A DNA stretch of 64,000 nucleotides from JAAFJM01 sp964529175 (lineage in GTDB: Bacteria > Bacteroidota > Bacteroidia > UKL13-3). The position numbers were made by a program, and so were the translations under genes. The notes below the pieces were generated by a model. The model was given only the letters and a program-made list of their open reading frames with translations. It had not been told where the DNA came from and made no database searches. How positions within the stretch are numbered: position 1 is the first letter of the stretch; each line of letters starts with the position of its first letter. Shown piece after piece: positions 1 to 8,473 of this stretch. The stretch covers positions 496,001 to 560,000 of the forward strand of contig CAZGVO010000001.1 of assembly GCA_964529175.1 (NCBI GenBank), given 5' to 3'.

Positions 1-1
1 A

Positions 2-244
2 AACATTGCTCCAGCTAACACACCTGTAACTATTACCAATACTTTGGTAGTTAAAACCGAAGCTGGAGTTGTTATTTACAAAAAACTTCAAAAAATGAAT
101 GAGGCTTTTACAACTAATGTAGTGGTGCCAAGTAGCCTTAAAAAAGTAGTAGTAAGCTACGGAAGTATTGTAAAAACAATAGATATTACTAACAAAATAA
201 TAGATTTTAATTTTATAACCGAAACTACTGTAGTTGAACAATAA
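2..244 (+). CDS. C-terminal fragment of an unidentified protein (5' end outside window)
   Basis: An open frame runs in from the left edge and stops at TAA 242-244, giving about 80 residues. The fragment has short alternating beta-type stretches such as VVVSYGSIVKTIDI and looks like the last beta-sandwich part of a secreted or cell-surface protein. It ends 7 bp before the ATG of the LruC protein that follows, so the two are probably co-transcribed and functionally related. I do not recognise the family with confidence, and without the N-terminus no signal peptide or domain order can be given. Confidence 0.6.
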   Translation, partial: NIAPANTPVTITNTLVVKTEAGVVIYKKLQKMNEAFTTNVVVPSSLKKVVVSYGSIVKTIDITNKIIDFNFITETTVVEQ

Positions 245-251
245 TAGAGCC

Positions 252-1745
252 ATGAAAACAATAAAACTTTTTACAATTGCAGCCATTACCATGTTAACCA
301 CGCAGCTAAAAGCGCAAGTAACAATGGATTTTGAACCAAACAATTTGCCAAGTAATGCCAATTGCTGGGCAATGGGAGCTATGACTGGCTACTACTCACC
401 AAGTACGGTAATTAGTGGTGGCCTTTCGGCTAGAACTAACCAACTTACTAGCAGTTTACCAACTGCTACATGGGTAAAATCGCCATGGTTAAAACCGGGC
501 AGTGGAAACATTACCTTTAAAGTTAGATTAGATGGAAACCCAGGTACATCGCGCTCTTTACGTGTAAGATTTATTCCTTACAATGCGGCAGCTGGTACCT
601 TTAAAGAAGGAACAGCCATAGCTGATTCATTTACTTACACATTTGCTGCACCAATTAGCGGAACTGGCTCAAACAATGTTAGAAACGTGTCTTACGCTAT
701 TCCTAGTTCAATAGCTAATACCAATAATGTATATAAAGTTATGGTTAGCTTTATGGGAGTTGGTGGAACAGGTAGATGCTTTATGGATGATTTAGTAATT
801 CCAGGAACTTATTGGGCTGACCCAACCAACAACTGTTTACCAATGGCATTAATTGTAGATGCTGACGCTGATGGTGTACAAGATAGTGATGACGCTTACC
901 CTAACGATGCACAAAGAGCTTATAACAACTATTATCCAGAAAAAGGAAATGGAACTTTGATGTTTGAAGATTTATGGCCAGCTGTAGGCGATTACGACTT
1001 TAATGATTTAGTGGTAGCTTACAGATTTAACACAGTTACTGATGCAAATAATAATATTGTAGAAATAAACTACGATATAACACCTAAAGCTATTGGTGCA
1101 AGTTTTAACAATGGTTTTGGTTTTATGTTAAATGGCATAGCAAGTGACAAAATTTATGGCGTGGAAGGCTTAAAAACTGAAGCTAAATGGTTAAGTTTAG
1201 ACAAAAACGGTACAGAAGCAGAACAAAAATATGCAACAATTATTGCCTTTACCAGTGCAAACGAAATTTTACCTAATCCAGGTGGTTCAAGCGGGGTAAA
1301 TGTTGACCCTAAAGCAACTTATGTTAAGCCAACCACTCTATCGTTTAGCGTTAAATTTAGAGATGCTGAAGGAAAAGCACCTAATGGAGAAGTTTCTATG
1401 AAGGATTACTCTCCTAGTATTTTTAATCCATTTATTATTATTAACCAAGAAAGAGGACAAGAACTACATTTGGCTGGTTATGAACCAACTGAAAAAGCCG
1501 ACACTAAAATATTTGGCCAAGTAGATGACAATAGCAAAGAAGGAAACTACTACAAAACCAAAAGTAATTTACCTTGGGCATTAAATATTCCAGCTGAAAT
1601 ACCTTATGCCATAGAAAAGACAGATTTTGTTAAAGCTTATGTTTATTTTGCAGAATGGGCTAAAAGTAATGGTGAAATTTATAATGATTGGTACGAGGAT
1701 AATGAAAAATATAGAGACTACGAATCTTTATATATTGTAAAATAA
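252..1745 (+). CDS. LruC domain-containing secreted protein
   Basis: Protein of 497 residues. ATG 252 is chosen over an upstream in-frame TTG at 234 because it gives a clean signal peptide (MKTIKLFTIAAITMLTTQLKA, cut before QVTM). Residues about 30-190 are a predicted beta-sandwich. An Asp-rich calcium-binding-like segment follows (DADADGVQDSDDAYPND), and then the LruC-type region with FEDLWPAVGDYDFNDLVV. The same block occurs in the protein at 22238-24250, so the two are paralogs. LruC proteins of Bacteroidota are exported surface proteins of unclear function. I see no catalytic motif and no T9SS C-terminal domain of the type found at 44353-50322. Confidence 0.8.
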   Translation: MKTIKLFTIAAITMLTTQLKAQVTMDFEPNNLPSNANCWAMGAMTGYYSPSTVISGGLSARTNQLTSSLPTATWVKSPWLKPGSGNITFKVRLDGNPGTSRSLRVRFIPYNAAAGTFKEGTAIADSFTYTFAAPISGTGSNNVRNVSYAIPSSIANTNNVYKVMVSFMGVGGTGRCFMDDLVIPGTYWADPTNNCLPMALIVDADADGVQDSDDAYPNDAQRAYNNYYPEKGNGTLMFEDLWPAVGDYDFNDLVVAYRFNTVTDANNNIVEINYDITPKAIGASFNNGFGFMLNGIASDKIYGVEGLKTEAKWLSLDKNGTEAEQKYATIIAFTSANEILPNPGGSSGVNVDPKATYVKPTTLSFSVKFRDAEGKAPNGEVSMKDYSPSIFNPFIIINQERGQELHLAGYEPTEKADTKIFGQVDDNSKEGNYYKTKSNLPWALNIPAEIPYAIEKTDFVKAYVYFAEWAKSNGEIYNDWYEDNEKYRDYESLYIVK

Positions 1746-1749
1746 CTAA

Positions 1750-1781
1750 AAAGGCTACTCTAACATTTTAGAGTAGCCTTT
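1750..1781. terminator. Bidirectional intrinsic terminator
   Basis: A perfect 14-bp stem, AAAGGCTACTCTAA (1750-1763) and TTAGAGTAGCCTTT (1768-1781), closes on a CATT loop. A/T runs on each side let it work for both convergent genes (252-1745 on plus, 1801-2547 on minus). Confidence 0.9.
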
Positions 1782-1800
1782 TCTTTTAACAATAGGATTT

Positions 1801-2547
1801 TTATTGAGCATATAATGCTTTGATTTCATCAGCATTTAAAACACGGTTATACATTTTCAAGTCGTCAATAGCTCCTTGAAAATAATAGTTTTTACCATAA
1901 CCACCACCATTACCAACCACAAATGGTTTATCAGTATTGGTAAACGTTTGACCACTGTTTTTTAAATCGGTTCCAGTTTGTAAAACACCATTTACATATA
2001 CTTTTAAATTGGTTCCGTCAGCCACATATACCAAATGCTGCCAATTGTTTAAATTAATAGCTGCAGAAGCGTTTAAAGGATCAATCCCGTAAACTGTATA
2101 GCTTCCACTTTCAATCCAATTGTCAAAATTAAAGTACTCCTTGTTTCTAAAATGATTATCTAAACAATACTCAAAACCACCAGTTACACTACGTTTGCTG
2201 TAAACGGCACATGCCAAAGTTGTATCTTCTAATAAAACCCAACAACTTACCGTAAATATTCCATTGGTAAATGATGCTCCATCTAAATCGCCAAAATTAA
2301 TTTGGGCTGAATCTGTTCTATTAAAATGCATGGCTGCGTTGGCTAAACCTTTTCTATTGGCACAAAACTCAGCTTTATTGTTAACACCAACTGTGCCTGA
2401 AACAGTTTCTACCAAAGTACTATCAAACATAATATTAACTACCAATCCGTTTGTTAAATTAACCACAGGTGTCATATCAATAAATTGGTCTGTTCCGCAG
2501 CGTGATAATAAAAAAATTAGAGCTAAACTGTAGGTTATTTTTTTCAT
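1801..2547 (-). CDS. LamG-like (concanavalin A fold) lipoprotein
   Basis: Protein of 248 residues starting at ATG 2547. The N-terminus is a lipoprotein signal with lipobox LLSRC, so Cys17 should be acylated and the protein anchored to a membrane. The rest fits a LamG/jelly-roll domain: SCWVLLEDTTLACAVYSKRS, a central WQHLVYVADGTNLKVYVNG strand pair, and the end IDDLKMYNRVLNADEIKAL, which is the characteristic close of this fold. Such domains bind glycans or proteins and are common in surface lipoproteins of Bacteroidota; the ligand is unknown. It is a stand-alone gene, separated from its convergent neighbour by the terminator at 1750-1781. Confidence 0.8.
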   Translation of the reverse strand: MKKITYSLALIFLLSRCGTDQFIDMTPVVNLTNGLVVNIMFDSTLVETVSGTVGVNNKAEFCANRKGLANAAMHFNRTDSAQINFGDLDGASFTNGIFTVSCWVLLEDTTLACAVYSKRSVTGGFEYCLDNHFRNKEYFNFDNWIESGSYTVYGIDPLNASAAINLNNWQHLVYVADGTNLKVYVNGVLQTGTDLKNSGQTFTNTDKPFVVGNGGGYGKNYYFQGAIDDLKMYNRVLNADEIKALYAQ

Positions 2548-2585
2548 ATTTGGTAATTAAACTATTTTACAATAATGGCACAAAA

Positions 2586-2608
2586 AAAGCCAATTATCTA
2601 TTGGCTTT
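2586..2608 (-). terminator. Intrinsic terminator overlapping the stop codon
   Basis: Arms AAAGCCAAT (2586-2594) and ATTGGCTTT (2600-2608) with a 5-nt loop, followed on the minus strand by a run of seven U. The stop codon of the small gene (2594-2596) begins at the end of one arm and runs into the loop, so the gene ends inside its own terminator. Confidence 0.75.
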
Positions 2609-2872
2609 GTATCTTTTATCTGGAGTACCGTCTTTTTTTAACTTTGGCTTATTTTCCTTATATCTTTTATCAGGAGTACCATCTTTTTTTAACTTTACCT
2701 CTTCTTTCTTTTTGTCTTTGTCACCGTCTTTTTTTTCTTCTTTCTTTTCAGCTTTTTTCTCTTTGCTTGCTTCCTTTTTCTCTTCGGCTTTTTTAGGTTT
2801 TTGTTGAGCAAAACTAGGTGTAGCAAAAACTAACACCAAAAATAGGGCTAATACTTTTGTTAAATTTTTCAT
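2594..2872 (-). CDS. Small secreted Lys/Glu-rich protein with duplicated motif
   Basis: Protein of 92 residues with a signal peptide (LALFLVLVFATPSFAQ), then a highly charged, probably disordered stretch of Lys, Glu and Asp. It ends with two copies of KLKKDGTPDKRYK separated by ENKP. The duplication is also visible in the DNA between about 2610 and 2700. Small exported proteins with KDGTPDxRY repeats occur in Bacteroidota, but I know of no assigned function. Its promoter (2898-2928) matches the phylum consensus unusually well and a terminator overlaps its stop, so it is likely a well expressed single-gene transcript. Confidence 0.75.
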   Translation of the reverse strand: MKNLTKVLALFLVLVFATPSFAQQKPKKAEEKKEASKEKKAEKKEEKKDGDKDKKKEEVKLKKDGTPDKRYKENKPKLKKDGTPDKRYKANR

Positions 2873-2897
2873 GAGTAAGTGTGTTTAAATTTTATCC

Positions 2898-2928
2898 CAA
2901 AAATAACTTTAGTAGTTATAAATGCAAA
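2898..2928 (-). promoter_or_regulatory. Bacteroidota-type promoter (-33/-7) of the Lys-rich protein
   Basis: On the minus strand, TTTG (plus-strand CAAA at 2925-2928) lies 19 bp from TATTTTTG (plus-strand CAAAAATA at 2898-2905). This matches the TTTG-n19-TAnnTTTG consensus exactly, 25 bp upstream of ATG 2872. It is the best promoter match I found in the window. Confidence 0.65.
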
Positions 2929-2935
2929 TTATTTT

Positions 2936-2943
2936 TAGCTTTG
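2936..2943 (+). promoter_or_regulatory. Putative -7 element of rsmA
   Basis: TAGCTTTG matches TAnnTTTG and ends 10 bp before the rsmA ATG, which would give a very short leader. No clear -33 TTTG is present at the right distance. It is divergent from the promoter at 2898-2928. Confidence 0.4.
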
Positions 2944-2953
2944 ACAATTATAT

Positions 2954-3754
2954 ATGGAAAAATTCTATTTATCAGCTAAAAAAAGCTCCGATGTAAGGGC
3001 AAAAAAACACTTAGGACAGCATTTTTTAAATGATGAAAACATTGCATTTAATATAGTAAACGCCTTAAACGAAAAGTGCCAAACCCCTGATATACTGGAA
3101 GTAGGACCCGGAATGGGTGTTTTAACCAAATATTTATTACAAAACACCAACTTTAAAACTTGGGCTATTGATTTAGATAAAGAGTCGATAGCTTATTTGC
3201 AAACGCATTATCCTCAGTTAGAAAACAGGTTACTAGAAGCCGATTTTTTAGCACTGAACTTTGATAATTATTTTAAAGACGAATTTAGTTTAGTAGGTAA
3301 TTTTCCATATAATATTTCGAGCCAAATAGTATTTACTTTAATTGATAAACGCCATAAAATTCCATTGATGGTGGGAATGTTTCAAAAAGAAGTGGCAGAG
3401 CGCCTTGGCGCAAAACCACGCACCAAAGATTACGGTATTTTAAGTGTAATAACCCAAGCTTATTTTGATGTAGAATATTTATTTACTGTGCCCGAAACTG
3501 TATTTACTCCTCCGCCCAAAGTTAAATCGGGGGTAGTGAGACTAATGCGCAAAAACACAGAATTGGGTTGCGACCCTAAAAAGTTTAAACAAGTAGTAAA
3601 ACTGGCTTTTAACCAACGCAGAAAAAAATTAAGCAATGCCATTAATTCATTGGTGCAAGATAAAAGCTTAATTACTGAATTTGCCGATAAACGAGCCGAA
3701 GAACTTTCCGTTCAAGATTTTGTAAGACTTACTATTATTTTGTTGGGGGAATAA
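2954..3754 (+). CDS. rsmA: 16S rRNA (adenine1518-N6/adenine1519-N6)-dimethyltransferase
   Basis: Protein of 266 residues, the usual size for RsmA (KsgA). It dimethylates two adjacent adenines in the 3' terminal hairpin of 16S rRNA, using S-adenosylmethionine, late in small-subunit assembly. Visible hallmarks are KKHLGQHFLND near the N-terminus, the SAM-binding loop ILEVGPGMGVLT (47-58), the acidic DLDK at about 73-76, and the catalytic NFPY of GNFPYNISSQIVF (N116). The C-terminal helical domain includes FNQRRKKLSNAI. It appears to be a single-gene unit, transcribed divergently from the Lys-rich protein gene. Confidence 0.97.
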   Translation: MEKFYLSAKKSSDVRAKKHLGQHFLNDENIAFNIVNALNEKCQTPDILEVGPGMGVLTKYLLQNTNFKTWAIDLDKESIAYLQTHYPQLENRLLEADFLALNFDNYFKDEFSLVGNFPYNISSQIVFTLIDKRHKIPLMVGMFQKEVAERLGAKPRTKDYGILSVITQAYFDVEYLFTVPETVFTPPPKVKSGVVRLMRKNTELGCDPKKFKQVVKLAFNQRRKKLSNAINSLVQDKSLITEFADKRAEELSVQDFVRLTIILLGE

Positions 3755-3841
3755 ATGTTTTTTCACGTTTAACACTCGCTAGCATCTAGCAAGTGAATTT
3801 ATTATTTAGCCTCAGATTGCTAATTATTTAATTCCTAAAAA

Positions 3842-4588
3842 CTACAATTTTCTTCCTAAATAATACCTTAAACCTAACGAAAAATTTATCTTTCCAAAAT
3901 CTACTCTATCACCACCCAAAAGTGTACCCTTATTTTCAAGTAAGTTTTCATTAGCTAAAACATAACGAACAGCTGCCTGATTCAAAATGATGCCAGAACT
4001 TAAAGCCAAGTGTTTTCCTATCCGCTTATCGTATTTAAATCCATAAGTTAGTATCAAATCGCTTGTATTGCAGCTACTGTTTTTTCCATCAATAAAAAAT
4101 TCTTCATTATACTTGCTTTGACTAACTCCTAAAACAAAATATACGCAATGTTTAGGATTCTTTTTAGCCAAAGCTAGCATCATATTCAATCCTATTAGCC
4201 TTGTTCTAATATATAAATCTAAATTGCCCTTATAAACTGTGGCTGATTTTTGAGAAACAAGGGTTATATTGTTAGCAGAACCATAACCTTGAATATTACC
4301 ATATTCTATACCCAAAAACCAACTTCTTTTTTTATTCAAAGCTAAATGTGCATCTACCAAAAAACCAAATCCATTTCTTGCTTTACTGACCACATCAATT
4401 AATGAAGTATTGATATAATAATCTCCTCTTAAGCCATATTGGTAAGAGTAAAGCGCGTTTATGGAAACAGAAAATTTCTTATCTGCATAATCCCTATTAC
4501 CATTTACTTGATTTTGCGCCATGCAAAACGTTCCCAAACTTAATAGTGAAAGCGTAACAACAAATATTTTTATATATACTTTTAACAT
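3842..4588 (-). CDS. Outer-membrane beta-barrel protein
   Basis: Protein of 248 residues with a signal peptide (ending FCMAQ) and about eight alternating hydrophobic/aromatic strands, ending in LGLRYYLGRKL. This is the pattern of a small outer-membrane barrel such as the PorT/OmpW/OmpA-like types. It lies 5 bp downstream of a second barrel gene of similar size (4594-5274), forming an operon of two probable paralogs. Substrate or partner is unknown; no enzymatic motif is visible. Confidence 0.65.
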   Translation of the reverse strand: MLKVYIKIFVVTLSLLSLGTFCMAQNQVNGNRDYADKKFSVSINALYSYQYGLRGDYYINTSLIDVVSKARNGFGFLVDAHLALNKKRSWFLGIEYGNIQGYGSANNITLVSQKSATVYKGNLDLYIRTRLIGLNMMLALAKKNPKHCVYFVLGVSQSKYNEEFFIDGKNSSCNTSDLILTYGFKYDKRIGKHLALSSGIILNQAAVRYVLANENLLENKGTLLGGDRVDFGKINFSLGLRYYLGRKL

Positions 4589-4593
4589 AGCTA

Positions 4594-5274
4594 TTAAAAA
4601 TTAAAGTTTAAACCGAGCTCAGCCCCTAATAGGTGTGAGTTTTCTAATTTAAATACATTCCTATTAATCATATCTTTTTCCTCGTTTGTACTTAAAACAT
4701 AATTATACCTAACAAGTGCATCAAAAGTAATTTGCTCTGCTAACTGATAATTTATGCCTAACTTAGCACCAAAACCTAGTTTATCAACGGAGTTATACTT
4801 AGTAATAATTACATTACTTTTATTACCAATATTATTTTCATAAAGGCTGGTTAAATCAGCGCTATACATGCCGATATTTAAACCAACCAAAACGTTTAAT
4901 TTTTGAGAATAAAGTTTACCAAATAAATAATTTATACCTAAATTATAATTAGACAACTTGTTGTAAAAAGTAGCCTTATAAGTATTTCCTCCATAAGAGA
5001 CCATCCAATCATCATTAATATTAATAGCATTTGCATATTCTAATGAGAGTAAAATATTGTTTTTAAACTTATATTTTAATGAAACACCAAGCGGAATGTT
5101 ACCTTTAGAAAAAGTTCTGTAATTGGCAAACCTAACTTTATAATTTAAAAAAACATCTTCTGCATTATTACCAATTGGTACTAAATATCCAGTAAATGCT
5201 CCTAAGCTTAATTGGGCAATTACTTTGGTGATTGCCCAAAAGCAAAATAGTAATATAATTATTCCTTTTTTCAT
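4594..5274 (-). CDS. Outer-membrane beta-barrel protein
   Basis: Protein of 226 residues. The signal peptide (MKKGIIILLFCFWAITKVIA) is followed directly by LSLGAFTGYLVP and a series of amphipathic strands, closing with LLGAELGLNFNF; a terminal aromatic residue is typical of barrels inserted by BamA. It is the first gene of a two-gene operon with 3842-4588. A TATATTTG promoter element lies about 65 bp upstream (5340-5347). The function is not recognisable from the sequence. Confidence 0.65.
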   Translation of the reverse strand: MKKGIIILLFCFWAITKVIAQLSLGAFTGYLVPIGNNAEDVFLNYKVRFANYRTFSKGNIPLGVSLKYKFKNNILLSLEYANAININDDWMVSYGGNTYKATFYNKLSNYNLGINYLFGKLYSQKLNVLVGLNIGMYSADLTSLYENNIGNKSNVIITKYNSVDKLGFGAKLGINYQLAEQITFDALVRYNYVLSTNEEKDMINRNVFKLENSHLLGAELGLNFNF

Positions 5275-5339
5275 TATTTAATCTTTCATATAGTTTAACT
5301 ACAATTTATAAAACGTTTGGTGATAACACCTACCGCAGG

Positions 5340-5347
5340 CAAATATA
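5340..5347 (-). promoter_or_regulatory. Putative -7 element for the barrel operon
   Basis: Plus-strand CAAATATA reads TATATTTG on the minus strand and is followed by GC, the common form of this element in Bacteroidota. It would give a leader of about 60 nt before ATG 5274. No clear -33 partner is seen. Confidence 0.35.
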
Positions 5348-5375
5348 GACTTCATAATTCTTAGGTTTGTTTGAT

Positions 5376-5753
5376 TTATTGGTATAATAGCCTACATATT
5401 TTTATATCTTTATGTAAATCATAAATTATGGAGTCGTTGTCAAGCTTTAAATATTTCACATTTTTCTCAACTCTTAAAGTAGCAAAATAGCTTAACTTTC
5501 CATAAAAAATAGACATGCATGAAGTAACATAAGGAACAACAACCAATGTATCGGAATTGCTACCAGACAAAACCTTAATTTCTCTAATGTACTGTGCGGA
5601 ATTCATAAGCTCTATTCTTAAGGAATCATTTTGCCAACAAATATGAACTGCCCTGCTAGTACTTATTTTATTAGCTTCGTATAAAAATTTTATAGCAACA
5701 AATAATAACAAACTCCCAAATATTGCTATTAAAACTTTAAAGATTGCTTTCAT
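5376..5753 (-). CDS. Small membrane-anchored hypothetical protein
   Basis: Protein of 125 residues. One N-terminal hydrophobic segment (FKVLIAIFGSLLLFVAIKFLY) probably serves as an anchor. It is followed by a roughly 100-residue domain of short strands (IREIKVLSGSNSDTLVVV, YFATLRVEKNVKYLKLD) that should lie outside the cytoplasm. I do not recognise the family. About 150 bp without features separates it from the next gene upstream. Confidence 0.5.
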   Translation of the reverse strand: MKAIFKVLIAIFGSLLLFVAIKFLYEANKISTSRAVHICWQNDSLRIELMNSAQYIREIKVLSGSNSDTLVVVPYVTSCMSIFYGKLSYFATLRVEKNVKYLKLDNDSIIYDLHKDIKICRLLYQ

Positions 5754-5903
5754 GGATAAATATTTTCTGTTCGTTTTTTCGATGAATTTTAAAGATTATA
5801 GCTTGAACAAATTTGCTTTTTTTGTATTACAAATGCTAATAATATGAAATGAGGTTTGCAAAACAGTTGCTGCAAGTAATTAAGTAACAACTAAAAATTT
5901 AGA

Positions 5904-6305
5904 CTAATAATATTTTCCTTTATAATAAATAAATGAATCTTTTCTTACTATCTTTTTATCTGGAAAAATAATAGAATGGTCATTAATGTATTTTACCTCA
6001 TAAAATTGGCCTATTTCTAATTTTTTATACGACTCAAAATCCACATTATTAAAACCTTCAATTGTATCGTTATTAACAACATAAAAATAAAAAACCTTTA
6101 TATCCGTTCCGCCTCTTCTTGGGCCATTATCTTCAAAGATTTTGTTTATTATTAAACCTTTAGCCGTTTTACCATTTTTAACATATTTATTAACTTTATT
6201 CTCATCCCATTTTTTAGCAATTGGGTACATCATTGCTAAGAAAATAACCAATAAAATACTTCCTATTAGATCCCATTTTTTAATTTTTGGTCTTTGTAAT
6301 TTCAT
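5904..6305 (-). CDS. Small membrane protein, DUF3592-like
   Basis: Protein of 133 residues from ATG 6305. A longer frame begins at a TTG at 6350, but those 15 residues look non-coding. A single transmembrane segment (LIGSILLVIFLAMMYPIAK) is followed by a small beta-rich domain: VKNGKTAKGLIINKIFE, an aromatic strand VFYFYVVNND, and a YEVKYINDHSIIFPDKK end. The pattern resembles DUF3592-type proteins, in which a strand-rich domain follows a membrane helix. Function unknown. It is a separate gene from 6414-6830, about 110 bp apart. Confidence 0.5.
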   Translation of the reverse strand: MKLQRPKIKKWDLIGSILLVIFLAMMYPIAKKWDENKVNKYVKNGKTAKGLIINKIFEDNGPRRGGTDIKVFYFYVVNNDTIEGFNNVDFESYKKLEIGQFYEVKYINDHSIIFPDKKIVRKDSFIYYKGKYY

Positions 6306-6413
6306 TCTATTTTTTTGACTTGCTAAATTTACTTCAATAACGATATACAAACAATTATATTAAATAAATTGAAAAAACCTTAGTTTACAAAAATTGCACT
6401 GCCATGCAAACAT

Positions 6414-6830
6414 TTAATATCCATAATAAAAAGAGAGTAACAACATTCTCCAATAAATATAATTGTTTAAAAATTCGGCAAATAATAACATAGACACCAC
6501 TATAAGAGCAGAAACAGCAATGCCATTTCTAAAGCTTAATATTTGCTTACCTTGATAAAACTCTTTTATATGGATTAGTCTTTTTCTAAAGTAATAATCT
6601 ACAACATAAAAGAATAGTAAAAAGAAAACAATTAGTGTAAAGCTTCTTACTGCCATTGGTAGATTATTTGTAGGTAAAAGTTCATAATTAAATACCAGCT
6701 TGAACATTTGTAAAAACAAAAAGAAATGAAAAATCATAGCCACGCAAACAAACATAGATGCAGAGTTTGTTGAACGTATTTCTTTATCTTTCATAAAGCA
6801 ATAAACAAAGTAATAAATGAATTTATACAT
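6414..6830 (-). CDS. Hypothetical multi-pass membrane protein
   Basis: Protein of 138 residues from ATG 6830 (MYKFIYYF). The open frame extends further upstream to 6908, but that part is the translated guaB terminator and was discarded. ATG 6794 is an alternative start. Three or four hydrophobic segments are visible: SMFVCVAMIFHFFLFLQMF, FTLIVFFLLFFYVVDYYF and AVSALIVVSMLLFAEF. Aromatic residues are abundant. I recognise no family; it could be a small inner-membrane protein of any role. Confidence 0.4.
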   Translation of the reverse strand: MYKFIYYFVYCFMKDKEIRSTNSASMFVCVAMIFHFFLFLQMFKLVFNYELLPTNNLPMAVRSFTLIVFFLLFFYVVDYYFRKRLIHIKEFYQGKQILSFRNGIAVSALIVVSMLLFAEFLNNYIYWRMLLLSFYYGY

Positions 6831-6863
6831 ATGTTTTACAATTTTAACAATCTGAACTTTAAT

Positions 6864-6891
6864 AAAAAAAGCGGCTAAAGCCGCTTTTTTT
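6864..6891 (-). terminator. Intrinsic terminator of guaB
   Basis: Stem GCGGC/GCCGC around a TAAA loop (6871-6884), extended by flanking A and T runs, which on the minus strand give a U tract. It begins about 17 bp after the guaB stop codon. Confidence 0.85.
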
Positions 6892-6908
6892 ATTAATCTA
6901 ATTATCAA

Positions 6909-8381
6909 TTAATTTCTAGAATAATTTGGTGATTCTTTGGTAATTTTTACATCGTGTGCATGGCTTTCTTTAACACCTGCTGAAGTAATTTTTACAAATT
7001 TAGCTTGTTGCAAATCGGCTATGGTAGCAGCACCACAGTAACCCATACCTGCACGTAAACCACCCACAAACTGATACACTACTTCTTTTAAAGTTCCTTT
7101 AAACGGAACTATACCTACTATACCTTCCGGTACTAATTTAGCTATTTCGTCTTCCGTATCTTGGAAATAACGGTCTTTACTTCCTTCTTTCATGGCTTCA
7201 ATACTACCCATTCCTCGGTACGATTTAAACTTACGTCCTTCATAAATTACCGTTTCTCCTGGGCTTTCTTCAACCCCAGCAAAAATAGAACCCGACATAA
7301 TAGAACTTGCACCTGCAGCTATGGCTTTTACCACATCGCCACTGTATCTTATTCCACCATCTGCTATAATTGGAACACCACTTCCGGCTATGGCTTTTGC
7401 ACTTTCGTAAACCGCTGTTAATTGCGGAACGCCAATACCTGCTATAATACGCGTGGTACAAATAGAACCAGGACCAACGCCTACTTTTACTCCATCCACT
7501 CCGGCATCAACCAAAGCACGTGCGCCACTTCCTGTAGCCACATTTCCTGCTATGATATCAATATTGCCAAATAACTTTTTAATACGCGCTACTTCGTTTA
7601 AAACACCTCTTGAATGTCCGTGAGCGGTGTCAATAATAACCACATCCACTCCCGCTTTAACCAAAGCATGTATTCTTTCTTCCGTATCGGCAGTAACACC
7701 TACAGCAGCACCCGAAAGTAAACGTCCGTGTTTATCTTTACAAGCCGAAGGATGCGCTTTTACCTTTAAAATGTCTTTGTAAGTAATTAATCCTTTTAAA
7801 TGATTGTCTTTATCAATTACAGGTAATTTTTCAATTTTGTATTGCTGTAAAATTAACTCTGCTTGTTTCAAGTCGGTACCTTCGGGAGCAGTAATAATTT
7901 TATCTTTAGTCATTATATCACTCACGCATTTGTTCATGTCTGTTTCAAAGCGTAAGTCTCTATTGGTTAAAATACCAACCAATTTACCATTATCGTTAAT
8001 AATTGGAATACCACCAATTTTATTATCAGTCATTAATTTATGTGCATCGCGCAATGTAGCCGAATCGTGTAATGTTACAGGATCAAGTATTAAACCACTT
8101 TCGCTACGTTTTACTTTACGTACCTCGGCAGCTTGGCGCTCAATACTCATGTTTTTATGCATAATACCAATTCCACCTTCTTGCGAAATAGCAATGGCTA
8201 ATTTGCTTTCGGTTACTGTATCCATAGCGGCAGTAACAATTGGAATTTTAATTTGAATATTGCGTGAAAGTTGGGTAGTAGTGTTTACCTCGCGTGGCAG
8301 TATTTCAGAGTAAGCGGGTAAAACTAAAACGTCATCGTAGGTTAAACCTTCGGTGTAAAATTTATCAGATTGATTAAGCAT
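6909..8381 (-). CDS. guaB: IMP dehydrogenase
   Basis: Protein of 490 residues, full length. It oxidises IMP to XMP with NAD+, the committed step of GMP synthesis. The TIM-barrel catalytic domain is interrupted by two CBS domains (about residues 95-210) that bind adenine or guanine nucleotides for allosteric control. Visible motifs are LTYDDVLVLPAYSEILP at the N-terminus, the catalytic loop GPGSICTTRIIAGIG with Cys308, the IMP-binding ADGGIRYSGD, and the flap end KDRYFQDTED. It is a single-gene unit ending in a strong terminator. Confidence 0.98.
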   Translation of the reverse strand: MLNQSDKFYTEGLTYDDVLVLPAYSEILPREVNTTTQLSRNIQIKIPIVTAAMDTVTESKLAIAISQEGGIGIMHKNMSIERQAAEVRKVKRSESGLILDPVTLHDSATLRDAHKLMTDNKIGGIPIINDNGKLVGILTNRDLRFETDMNKCVSDIMTKDKIITAPEGTDLKQAELILQQYKIEKLPVIDKDNHLKGLITYKDILKVKAHPSACKDKHGRLLSGAAVGVTADTEERIHALVKAGVDVVIIDTAHGHSRGVLNEVARIKKLFGNIDIIAGNVATGSGARALVDAGVDGVKVGVGPGSICTTRIIAGIGVPQLTAVYESAKAIAGSGVPIIADGGIRYSGDVVKAIAAGASSIMSGSIFAGVEESPGETVIYEGRKFKSYRGMGSIEAMKEGSKDRYFQDTEDEIAKLVPEGIVGIVPFKGTLKEVVYQFVGGLRAGMGYCGAATIADLQQAKFVKITSAGVKESHAHDVKITKESPNYSRN

Positions 8382-8473
8382 GGCAAATAAAGATAGGTAT
8401 TCTATTTGCGGTGCAAGTTTAAGGTTATTAGTTTAAATAATTGTAAAAAAATTAAATAATTTCCGTTAGTTTT

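Noticed and set aside
2502..2807. Open frames on the plus strand rich in Phe, Ser and Leu
   Set aside because: They are the antisense of the Lys/Glu-rich gene at 2594-2872; the composition follows from the opposite strand.
6831..6908. N-terminal extension of the small membrane protein up to the guaB stop
   Set aside because: The extra residues are a translation of the guaB terminator hairpin; ATG 6830 is a better start.
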